Assembly: GCA_026261815.1 (NCBI GenBank) | Contig: JAMPIT010000894.1 | Coordinates: forward strand, 52,267,147-52,331,146 | Origin: Monarcha castaneiventris obscurior | Lineage: Eukaryota > Chordata > Aves > Passeriformes > Monarchidae | Reading direction: 5' to 3' | DNA length: 64,000 bases | Shown here: positions 13,199 to 24,300 of the stretch, one piece after another | Position numbering within the stretch: position 1 is the first letter of the stretch | Layout of the letters: each line of letters begins with the position of its first letter | Position numbers and translations under genes: made by a program | Notes under the pieces: model-generated | The model's input: only the letters and a program-made list of their open reading frames with translations | Told to the model about the DNA's origin: nothing | The model's database searches: none

Positions 13199-15250
13199 TG
13201 GCTGGATGCCAGGTGCCCACCAAAGCTGCTCTGTCGCTCCCTCTCCTGAGCTGGACAGGTGACAGAAATTGTTAAAAAACTCATAGGTTGGGGATAAGGA
13301 CAGGGAGAGATTCCTTACCAGTTACCATCACATCATCTGGGGGGAAAAACAATTAATTAATTATCAGTCAAACCTGAGTAGGATCATGAGAAATAAACCC
13401 AAATCTTAGAAACACCTTTCCCCTACCCCTCCCACTTCTTCCTGAGCTCAGCTTTACTCCCGATTTTCTCTACCTCTTTTCCCGCAGCAGCTCAGAGCGA
13501 CGGGGAACAGGGGCCGTGGTCGGTTCATCACACGGTGTTTCTGCTGCTGCTTCCTCCTCAGGGAGTGGGCTTCTCACACTCTTCCCCTGCTCTGGAATGG
13601 AGTCGCTCCCACTGGAGACAGCCACACTCTTCCCCTGCTCTGGAATGGGGTCGCTCCTACTGGAGACAGTCACACTCTTCCCCTGCTCTGGAACAGACTC
13701 GCTCCCACTGGAGACAGTCACACTCTTCCCCTCTTCCAGGATGGGGTTGCTCCCACTGGAGACAGTCACACTCTCCCCCTGCTCTGGAATAGGGTTGCTC
13801 CCACTGGAGACAGTCACACTCTCTCCCTGCTCTGGAATGGGGTCGCTCCCACTGGAGACAGTTGTTACACTCTCTCCCTGCTCCGGAATGGGGTCATTCC
13901 CACTGGAGACAGTCACACTTTTCCCTTGCTCCAGAATAGGAACACTCCCACTGGAGACATCCATACTTTTCCCCTGCTCCAGAAGAGGGTCACTCCCACT
14001 GGAGACATTCACACTTTTCCCCTGCTCTGGAATAGGATCAGTCCCACTGGAGACAGTTATTACACTCTTCCCTTGCTCCGGAATGGAGTCTCTCCCACTG
14101 GAGATAGTCACACTTTTCCCCTGCTCTGGAATGGTGTTGCTCCCACTGGAGACAGACACACTCTCCCCTTGCTCTGGAATGGTGTTGCTCCCACTGGAGA
14201 CAGACACACTCTCCCCTTGCTCTGGAATGGGCTCTCTCCCACTGCAAAGAGTTGCACTCTTCCCCTGCTCCATCATGGGCTCTCTCCCACTGGAGAGAGC
14301 TGCGCTCATCCCTTGCTCTGGAATGGGATCGCTCCCACCGCAGAGAGTTGCACTCTTCCCCTGCTCCATCATGGGCTCTCTCCCACTGGAGAGAGTTGCA
14401 CTCTTCCCCTGCTCCATCATGGGCTCTCTCCCACTGGAGAGAGTTGCACTCTTCCCCTGCTCCGGAATGGGATCGCTCCCACTGGAGAGAGCTGCGCTCG
14501 TCCCTTGCTCCGGAATGGGATCGCTCCCACTGGAGACAGCGACACTCTTCCCCTGCTCTGGAATGGGATCGCTCCCACTGGAGACAGTGACACTCTTCCC
14601 CGGCTCCGGCATGGGCTCTCTCCCATGGGAGATCGTTAGAGTCCTCCTTTGGTCCGGCACGAGGTGTCTCCCACGGGAGACAGTTCTCCAAAAGCTTCTC
14701 CAGGGTGGGTCCTTCCCATGGCTGTAGCTCTTCATTAACCGCTCCGGGTGGCTCCCCTCTGCCAGGTGCAGTCCCTCAGGCACAGGCTGTTCCACTGGGG
14801 GTCCCCCAAGATCACAGGTCCTGCCAGCAATCCTGCTCCAGCGTAGGCTCCTCTTTCCACGGGTCTACAGGTCCTGCCAGGAGCCTGCTCCAGCACAGGC
14901 TTCCCATGGGGTCACAGCCTCCTTCAGGCATCCACCTGCTCTGGCATGGGGTCCTCCACAGGCTGCGGGTGGATCTCTGCATCCCCGTGGATCCCCATGG
15001 GCTGCAGGGGCACAGCTGCCTCACCATGGGCTGCACCACGGGCTGCAGGGCAATCTCAGCTCCAGTGCCTGGAGCACCTCCTCCCCCTCCTCCTGCACTG
15101 ACCTTGGTGCCTGCAGGGCTGTTCCTTTCACATATTCTCACTCCTCTCCTCTCTAGCTGCAACTGCTCCTGCACAGTAACTTTTTTCCCTTCTTAAAGAC
15201 GTCATCCCAGAGGCGCTGCCACCGTCACTGATGGGCTTGTCCTTGGCCAA
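13199..15250 (-). mobile_element. Truncated avian LTR-type repeat with internal expansion
   Basis: The sequence matches a common avian LTR that I recognise, with sense on the minus strand. At the 5' side (about 15250-15180) are the conserved U3-like segment and a degraded TATA-like GTCTTTAAGAA near 15190-15200. Next come about 500 bp of diverged GC-rich units built around CAGCCCATGG- and GAGCAGG-type words, then the 48-bp array, then a tail ending GGTGGGCACCTGGCATCCAG near 13200. Both ends are cut: the terminal TG and CA, about 18 bases at the 3' side and roughly 150 bases at the 5' side of the family as I remember it, are absent or diverged. No target-site duplication is visible. It is about 2.05 kb, against about 1.3 kb for the form I remember, and the surplus is the array. 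The consensus AATAAA appears mutated to AATTAA. There are no gag, pol or env genes. It lies in the DENND2B intron in the same sense as the gene. Confidence 0.8.
13575..14636 (-). repeat. 48-bp minisatellite, 22 units, inside the LTR
   Basis: Twenty-two head-to-tail units of 48 bp (two carry an extra codon-sized triplet) fill this stretch. On the minus strand each unit reads as 16 residues of the type SSGSDPIPEQGKSVTV. Sub-types cluster: units with PMMEQGKSATL group near 14240-14460, units with TIPEQGESVSV near 14130-14230, and the two units with an extra triplet are four units apart. This suggests duplication of multi-unit blocks. The period is a multiple of three and the unit lacks stops in several frames, so open frames of 441 and 217 codons (minus) and 403 and 237 codons (plus) run through it. 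I read these as a by-product, not genes. The flanking LTR at 14640-15000 holds older, diverged units of similar length, from which the array probably expanded. Confidence 0.92.
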
Positions 15251-18061
15251 TACAATGGATTTGTACAGACCAAGAAATTATATACTTCACTTGAATTTAT
15301 GAGGGAATATTTTTTCATTCACTTCCTTTATAAATCTATTAACCAGTGTCTGATTTTCTTCTGGCTTATGTCAGCACAAATAAGTGCTGCTTAAGAGAAG
15401 TTGCTGAAGCTCCAAACTGATGCAAAAGTTAGTGCAGGAAGATTTAAGGCATTGATCTGGTACAAATGCACACTTATGAAAAACAAAGTTTCAGTTTAAA
15501 TAACATTTGCACTGAAAATTAAATTAGGTTACTGCATCTGACTGGTTACAGTATGCTTCATTCTACTTCTAGCTAAACAAGCCAGGAAAATGAGGAAATG
15601 TGTTGGGCATACCCACAACTGAACGTCATATGAAAAAACTGGCCAGCCAAAAGTTGTTGGGGTTTTTTCTTAGTTGAACAGAGCTTTGAAAAACTCTTTG
15701 ATCTATTTATTCCCCAATCTGTTGGCATATACACATAAACTGAATAAGAAGAAAAAGAGGGAAAAGAAAGCAAAAGAAAAACGCCAAGCTGTGACTTGCA
15801 GTGCTTGTTGCTATCATACTTATTTACCTAAGAGTCCAGACAAGGCCAAATTTAACTTGACCGAGGGCTACATCTGGCCCTAATTCAGTTTCACTGCATA
15901 TTAACAAAAGAAGGATCAGCCAGTGCTGGAGCAGTGTGCACACCAATATTCTGAAACATGATCTAAAGGAAACTTTCCAAAAGATTCAGACATTGGCTTC
16001 TCTCTGCCTTTTGCTGCCCATAACTGTCAACAGGAGCAGAGTTAGGTCAGGGAAAGGCACTCCCCATGACTTTGTTCACCGTGATCAAGGGTAACTTAAA
16101 TGTGTCCATTACTCATCCAGCTGAAATAAGCCTCCCAGACCAGATTTCAGCACCACACCTACAAGAGCTGTGGGATCTGAAGCCTAAATTTGGAAACAGG
16201 ATAATATCTAAGGGATTTATATATCCTTTATAAACATTTTATTCTCACAAGACCTTGGCTTCTTATAACATTGTGGATTTAGTTTTACACTAGGTTTTAT
16301 AAGGAGCTGGCCAATACATATTAACATTTCACTTCACTTTTTACTTCTTATGAGAGAATTTGTATGTAGTATAACCCTAAAGATGAAAGCTTTTTGCAGC
16401 CACTGACATGCAACAGAAATGCTGCACAGTAAACTGCCAGTTTTACTTAATTTAGGGCAACTAAACTTTAACTTAGAGCAACTAAAAGCAAGAAGACATT
16501 TCTCCTGTCAGACATCCTTTCCTTCCAGGACAAAAGGAAGCTTCGTGTCCCTACAGGAAGCTACATAAGTAGCACCAGGCAAAGCATCCAGAAAATGAAA
16601 ATGTTATGGTACAGGTGAGGCAATACCAACATGTGTGTATACAGCAGCAAGAAAAACCAACAGGCAACATTTATAAGCTTATCAGCTCTGAAAATATTTG
16701 CTCCCCACGGACTACAGTACTGATTACAAACTCCTTACAGTAACCTGTGGGCTCTCTAATAATGAATATTTGAAGCAGTATATTGAAGTTCAGATTCTGA
16801 CCCTAAGTTATATCCCTCAGAACCTCACAGCTTTTGACCCGTAATACTGATTTTTTCTTGAAAAGCACAAACCTGAGATTTATGATCTTTATTCAGTGGA
16901 AGAAAAATGCAAGCTGTCTCGTAGCCCAGAAAGCACATTTCATAGAAAGCACATTTAAAAAAAGATACCACAAAAACCCAAAACCTGAAACCAGGCATCA
17001 AAACCAACACAGCACACAAAAGTGTGCCAGCAGCACCTCATTTAATGCTGCGTTTTCATCTCAGCAGTAAGAAAAGTACAGTCATTGTAAGGCACATTCA
17101 GCCTAAGTATAAACAACTGTAGTCTCTCTCTAATGGATCAACACTTTCTATAAAATAAAAACAAATTTAGCTTAGCATGGGTTTGAATATTGCTAGGAAA
17201 ACTTAAAAATCATCTTTAAGAATTAAAGTGGAGAAAATGGAACCACATCAAATAGACAAGAAGCAGGCATTTAGCCTTAAAGACATGAGGTTCTGTCTGA
17301 GAGCAAGAGAGGTAGAGGAAGGAAGGGTAGAGAAGAGCTGTAAAAATGAGTCCCACAAAGTCACTTGTCCTATACCAGAACTACAAACTCTGGAAATGAA
17401 AGCCACTCCTATAGCTACCTTCAGTAAGCAGAAGGCTGGTGTTGAGTTCCTGTCAGTAGAGAGTTCATCTCCCACAAAACTGATTATGGGAAAGGACAAT
17501 GAGGAATTCAGTGCTATGGCACTTCATGCACTTCACTGCTGCTGTATTTAGTTTCCTCCTCTCATGCCTCTGACAAGCACACAACTGCCCCCACTGCGAT
17601 AGCTTCAGCCTACCCAGACTTACTCAGAAGCTCTTCCCTCCTGGAACGATGCAGAATGGAGATGTAGGAATCCTCAGTTCCGTGTGTTTTGCCATAGCCT
17701 CTGTTCCCTGAACGCTGCCTGCTTCGCTTGTCAGGCAGCAAATGACACACCGAGAGCGTTTGTCAAACCTCTGCCCCTTTATGTGCTTAAGGGGAGGAAA
17801 CTGCCATTAATGTTTAACAAAACAGCAGCAAAGCCTTTCTCTGCAATCTCACGTGTTGGCTTTGAAGGGACCGGTGTGTGAGAAATATGGCAAGACAGAA
17901 GTTTGCTCCTGGTAGCCCACAAAAAAAATTGAGTTTTGATTTTAAAGTTACAGGAAGCAAGAGTTTACAATTCATTCCTGAAGCTCTGAACTGAGGCAAT
18001 CCGGCTGCCTGATGCAAAAGGAATCATAGAAGCTGTGTCAGGGACCAAACCACACACACAC
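15251..18061 (-). other. DENND2B intron 2, between the two LTRs
   Basis: AT-rich intronic DNA with no supported exon. A small direct repeat built on AGAAAGCACATTT occurs near 16930-16955. The open frames here, including one of 107 codons at 17228-17551, show no recognisable domain. Confidence 0.65.
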
Positions 18062-18399
18062 TGTCATGGTTTGGCATAGCTGGGAGTTGCAGTTAAAGAA
18101 GGCTCCATCAGCCATGGAAGTGAACATAAAAAAATACAACCCTAGAGATTTTTCTAGTCAGTAGAAGGGAGGAGAGGTGGGGGCAAGAGAGGTGTTCTGA
18201 AGGTTTAGTCTGACTTTATTTTCCCTCTTTTAAGTCTGTTAATAAACTTCTTTATATCCTCTAAGTTTTGTGCCTGCTTTGCTTTTCCTCCTAATGCTTG
18301 TCTCACAGAAAGGACATCAGGGAGGTAATGCATAATTTGACCTAAAACCACTACACTTAATTGGTGTTTCTGCCTGGTTTACGAACTGAACCCACTACA
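18062..18399 (+). mobile_element. Solo LTR, near-complete, antisense to DENND2B
   Basis: A 338-bp element begins TGTCATGGTTTGGCATAG and ends GAACTGAACCCACTACA, so it keeps the TG...CA termini of a retroviral LTR. A polyadenylation signal AATAAA lies at 18241-18246, followed by the TTTGCCTTTCC-like pyrimidine-rich stretch and a TTGGTGTTTCTGCCTGGTTT segment that I recognise from passerine LTRs. No internal retroviral sequence adjoins it, so it is a solo LTR left by recombination between paired LTRs. The flanks are CA-rich on both sides (ACACAC before, CACAGAC after), so a target-site duplication cannot be read unambiguously. Confidence 0.75.
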
Positions 18400-21300
18400 C
18401 ACAGACACAGCAAGCCTGCCAGGCTCAGCCCCTATCTTGAAGCCCACGTGGGTAACAGTACTGTTTGACAGGAAAGGGAGAGGTTAAAAATCCACATTCA
18501 AACACTTTCAGGTCTCTGCCAACAAATGGCCACAGGCTATCTGCCCTCTCCCGTTTGCCTGTGTTGACATGAAGTGGCTTCCCAACTCAGCAGCAAATCA
18601 AGGGGGCAGAGGTCTCTGTGAGAGAAGTCTCATTTCTGGGCATTTGTTCAGTTGTCTGGGCTGCCAAGGGCTCTTGGCCCCAGCCAGCTCCCAGGGTGAG
18701 CGTCCCGCTGCACAATAAAACAGGTGAGTCAGCTGGAGATATCCATGCTGGGATTGAGGATTGAGCAACCCTGCCCACACCTGACGTCACCAGCACTGCC
18801 CCATCCCACACACAGGAGCTCCCTGCACCTGCAGCCCACCTGCCTGCCAGCAGTAGCTGTACCAAGGACCTTCTGAGCTGTTTGCTAGCACAACTTGAAA
18901 CACAAAGCCTTTCTGGGCTACTGCCACTGCAATGAATTCTGTTTTCACAGCCCAAATGGTTATGTTGTTACCTGGGAAAAGCCTGCTTTTGGGAAATTGT
19001 GATGCACGATGGGCTTATCCTAGGAATCCAAAATGAAAAATAGCATTTCCATCTATTAGCTGCTGTTAATTGTTTGTCAAAGGTGCACTTGCTGTACACC
19101 CACACTACTGTGGTTGACCCATGCTGAAGAAGTCACCTTGCTTTACAGACCTAACATTTTCTTTCTATAGATAAGGAGAGAAGAAAACAAATTAATACTT
19201 TTCATTTACTTCAGCAATTTTCTACAACTCCCTCTCAGTAAAATACTAACACATATTGGCATTAAAGCTCATCATTAATATGATAATCATAAAATATTTC
19301 CTTTATAAATATAGCGCTTTAACAAAGAACCTCAGGAGCAACATATGGACACTCTGGGCAAAATTTCCTTCTCTGGTTAATAAAAAACAGGATGTTTAGG
19401 CTCTCAAAAAAAGCAGTCAGGCTGTCATGAGAACTGACATTCCCATTGACTACAACAGAATTTTATGGACTGACTCAGTAAATCAATTTTTTGAGCGCAG
19501 GTTTGTTATGAGGTACATCATATCTGTTATCATTGTTATATTTGGTCGTGCTTTCAGCATTAAAGCCCAACCCACCAGATGCCTGCACATTGCTGCCTAT
19601 TGCTCAGCAGCTCCAGGGTTCCCTGGTGCCAAGGCAATGTGACACATTCCCTTGTGGCACCCTGCCAGTTCTATATACAGGACCTGGCCAGAATGGCAAT
19701 AACCTCAGAGTGCATGATGGGAATTGTGACAAAAGCTTTGGAAAAGTCTCCCAGGAACTATGGGCATTTTTGCATGTTTTTATTGTAATAATATGGATGC
19801 TACCTGTGTATTTCTATGAGCTCCTATCTTCCTGCTTGCAGAAAAATTCTTGCAGTTTATTTTACTTTTAAAGGCCATTTGCTGTCAGTATTGGTTCCTC
19901 AAGTGTGAATGCAAGGGTGATGCTCAGTGTGGAGGCTGAATCAAGCACTGAGCTAATTCCCAGTTTCATCATACAATATTGCCTGGTGAATAGTGACCGT
20001 GTTATTGAAGTCTGTGAGGATGCTATGTCTGTGCACTTCTTGCTTTGTTTTCCCAGGCAAATGGAGTTGTTTTCCAATCAAGGAAGAAACATATATTATC
20101 TAGCTTAATATGTTCAGGTCTTCCTTTCAAACTCACTCTTTACAAATTCTGCTATGTCTTCTTTTAATGTTCTGTTCTGCCCAAGTGGAAAACATCTTTT
20201 TAGGATAGCCAAACAGTGCAGGAAACTGGTAAGACAACACAGACCTGTTCGTTTCTAAGCCACTGATTCAAATCCAGACTGATTAGGGCACAGAACAGAA
20301 ATTGTTCTCTCATACTGATGGCTTCTCAACAGCTCAAGTGTAAAGAGATGAGTGTCTTAGACAGCTCCTAATGAACAGATACTCACAGAACATGGAATAT
20401 CATTAGCAATGCTCATGCTTTGCATCTTTGTTGGTCTTTTCAGTGAGATCATCAGCATCTCCCTAGTCCAGAAGGCAACGGAGTTTCATTCCAGAAAAAC
20501 TGGAATATTGGCATTAAGATGTAAAAACGTTATGCACATGACTACTATGCCATATTCCCTAAGGACTTTAGTCTCACTTCTTATCACTACCAGTCATGCA
20601 GATGACTACTATGCCATATTCCCTAAGGACTTCAGTCTCGCTTCTTATCACCACCCAAAAAACAAATTCACATGAGATTTGTGCTCTGATACTGCACCGG
20701 TGGGGACTCCTGTGAGTGTTTTAACATGTGTCTTGCTCATTGCTTCTATTCACTACATTTCAGTGCAGTAAAAGCACTAGAAAGTCATCAGAAACCTTTC
20801 CAAAATCAAGCCCTTGTAATAATTTTCTGCGAAAATATCTGTGTTTAGTTCAGGTCTCAGTACCCCTGAGTACACTAATGTAAATATAGTGATTAAACAA
20901 ATAAAGATTGCAGTGTTAGTCTAAGTAGTCTTCATACTGCAATAGTTGCATTAAAATGCCTCTTTTAGACTAACCCCTCATCTACAACTCCGGTTTTTAA
21001 AGACTTGTTAGTTTCTCTTTTTAATTTCTTTAATTTTGTCGTTTCCAGTGGTTTTGGAAAATACCCTAATAGAAGAAAAAAGGTAGTTTTAATGATAAGG
21101 TATGATTTGCGACATATAAAACCATAAAGCATTCTAAGTGTCATGAGAATTAAATTACAGTGGGAAGGAATTCACTACATTCCTGTAGCCTCTAAGTAAT
21201 AATAAAGTCAACTTGATCTGAAGTTTTATGAAGCAAGATTCAATCAAAATCTTAGGATTTGTTGGGGTTTTTTTTAGGAACCTATACAAATGGGAGGGAT

Positions 21301-24300
21301 ATATTAATAAAGCTTCCATCAAAGAAAAGCTGATTTGTTTGACTGACAAGTGTATTCTTCCTAAAGTGAAACAAACCAGCCAGCAATAGAAATGGAACAG
21401 CAAAATTCCCTGCCCCCCACTATCAACTGCTTGAGGATGCCCAAAGGATGTGTGCAGAAGTAGTTTCTTCAGCTCTCCCTCTTGATCTGACTAGAAGCTG
21501 TCTGCTCATCTCACAAACCATTTCTCTCACGTCTGTGGACCACTGTGCTGATCAGAATGTTTCTGCAGCCCTGCTGAAGTGCTCTGCAGAGGTTTCAGCA
21601 CAGCCTCAGTGCTGGGCAGTGTGAGGGAGGGGAACACCGTGCCTCGGGCCATCGGAAATCAGTGCTGCTCACCCAGATAAAGGGCAGCAGTACAGTCAAA
21701 GCCTGTATTCAAACCCTTCCCAGTGTCAGGGTCATCGGAACCAGCACTTTGACTCATTCCCACTGCAAATGTTTCTGTTCCCCATGGCAGTAGGTGTCCT
21801 CCCACCTCCCACGGCCCAGTTCAGAGCTGAGCTGCCAGAGCTTCATGTCCCAAATGCACCTCCAGCCTTGCAGGGTAAAGAACAGCTCTCATTCCCTTCT
21901 GAACCAAATGGAACTCTGCACTGGTGCTGAAAATTTGTCAGCTGCATGGCTCAGGCTGTTTCTGCTTGTAAAGGAAAGGGCCCATATTTGCTAATAGATT
22001 TCACATCAGTTATATTCAGTTTTCACTGTTATTTGGCTGAAGTTTATTTGTACTCTTTTCTAAATCTCAGTGGTTTAAACAAAAAAAAAAAAGCTGTCTC
22101 ATCATAGCTCAAATAACTTAGCATATTGCTTAGACTTAGAATTTTATTAAATCACTATTCCTCCTATTCTCAAGCTCACTGTCAAAATATTAAAACTTGG
22201 TTCTCTTCTAAAGTAACAAACATTTTCTACAGGGGGTTTGTTGGGTTTTTTCTCACAAATTCATTAAGAGCTCATAAACGTTCTCACTAGTACTTCTGAG
22301 CAGCAGGCAAATACTTTTGGCAGGAAAATCCCTCTCAGCAGTTCAGTGTGGAGTGCCTCGTTGCCTTGAGCCACGCTCAGCTGCCAGGAGATCTCCCACA
22401 GCAGAGAGGAGAGATCCCAGCCCGCGCAGTGGGGAAAGGCTGGGACACTCCAAGAGCACACGAGCTCATCTCACACCACTGGCCTCTTGCTGCTCTAACA
22501 AAGTCCCTGATGGCTGCTCTGGCTGGCAAAACTGGGAGATATTTCAGCCCTGGCCACCCCACAGCTGATGGGGCAATAGAAGCTTTTTTTTTTTAAATAA
22601 AAATGAAATTAAGCCTTGGCTCCCTGCTTTAGGCATACATAACTCACTCTCCTTTCCAAGCTGGTGTCATTCCTCCCTTATCAGAGCCCTCAAAAAAAAA
22701 AACTTGCTTGCCCAAATATGCACGAAACAGCAGCCACTAGCCTACCAAACCATGCACAAATGTCCCAAAAGTTTTGAACTACCAGCAACCACTTCTAGAC
22801 CTGCTGCCTTCCCTGTTCCTGTGTACTAAGTGTAAGCCCAGGCAGAGAGTGCTTTCACCTGTAATTCAAATGCAACCATCCACAAGGGAAACAAGGAGCT
22901 TTTCTATCACTCACAGCAGTGCTGTCCACATACTAAGCAAAGAAAGAGTAAAAGAGAAAATACTTTATCATAAATGTGCTAAGGCAATGGCAATCACACA
23001 TAAAAATTAGTGGGAAAATTGCAACCATTAGAATTTCAAATAAGATCAAAATCTCATTGCTTTAGAACAACACAAAGATACATCTTTGGATTTGCAAGCT
23101 GCATTCTTCACGATGCTCTCCATTCAGAAAACTCAGGACACGTGATAAATCTCATAATCTTTAAATTTATATTCACATGACATACAAAACTGCAATTAAT
23201 TACATTTTGTTTATCTTACTGTTAATAACTTTTGTACAGTAGGACCAGGCTCCAGTGTGGTGGATGCTGAGTTATGTCCCTCCCAAGGCTCTGTAACCAC
23301 TGGTGAGGGAGTTCTTCAGTGGTGTCCTGCCTTATCTGCCCCTGGAGTCATCCACCCTGGATGTGAGCACAGCTCTTCTGCATTGGTTACAGGATAATTC
23401 ATTGTCACTGCAGGCAGACTGGATGACATCTGGATGAATGACCTGACAATAAATTTGGGCAGTGCCTACAGTTCAACACAGAGCTGAGGAGCACTAGTTT
23501 CATTTGTGGTTTTTTCTTGTATTAGGAGTAGCAGAAGGATTGAATGAATAAGAATTGATTTAATTAATTAATAGCTACATGTCTGGTAACACAAGCAAAA
23601 GGCACTACATTTGCATCCATGAAGGGATGTCTCTAAATGAGAGACAAGTCCTGCACAGACACTGCCTCTCTGAAGACAACCCATCTCCCCAAACAGATGG
23701 GTTTTCCTCAAGCCATGAGATAATCTTTGACATGAAAAATATACTGTGGAAAGGGAAGAGAATAGATCACTCTCAGGACAAGCCAGCAGAGCAAAAAAAC
23801 TGCCAGCCCCAGTCCAGCACTGAGAGCAGAGCACTGCTTAACCCCAGCGCTGGACATGTCTGCACATTCTTTCATCTAAGAATTCTGGAGGTGTCAGTTC
23901 CTAAGGCAAAATATTTCTAGTCCTCTGCCCAGCCCATAACCACATAATCCTTTCAAAGGAAACAACGGATTTCAGTTGGATTTAGTAATGTGGACCAAGA
24001 ATTAATTTCACTTTAAAATAAATAAATAAATACATTTGCTGTAAAACTGAATGAGCTTGGCTTGAGTACGACTGATTTTGGAAGTGATCATACATCTCAG
24101 GTTTTTAAGGCTGAAGCACAGGCACAAAGTCTTCCTTCAACTAAGATTTTTCTAAAAGCTTTCTTAGCTTCTAAGATCTTTCTAAGATTGTTTCTGTCTT
24201 CAGACAAATGCAGGAATAAAACACAAGACCTTGATGTGCATGTGAAACAGCTGAGCATGGACGTGCATACATGACAGGAACAGGTAACCAACCCAAAACA

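Noticed and set aside
13575..14636. CRISPR-like array
   Set aside because: The units abut directly with no unique spacers, and the context is a vertebrate LTR.
13470..14795. A 441-codon minus-strand open frame that looks like a repetitive secreted or mucin-like protein gene
   Set aside because: It lies wholly inside an LTR repeat, its body is a 48-bp minisatellite, and four other long frames through the same array are open on both strands. A stop-free unit with a period divisible by three explains all of them.
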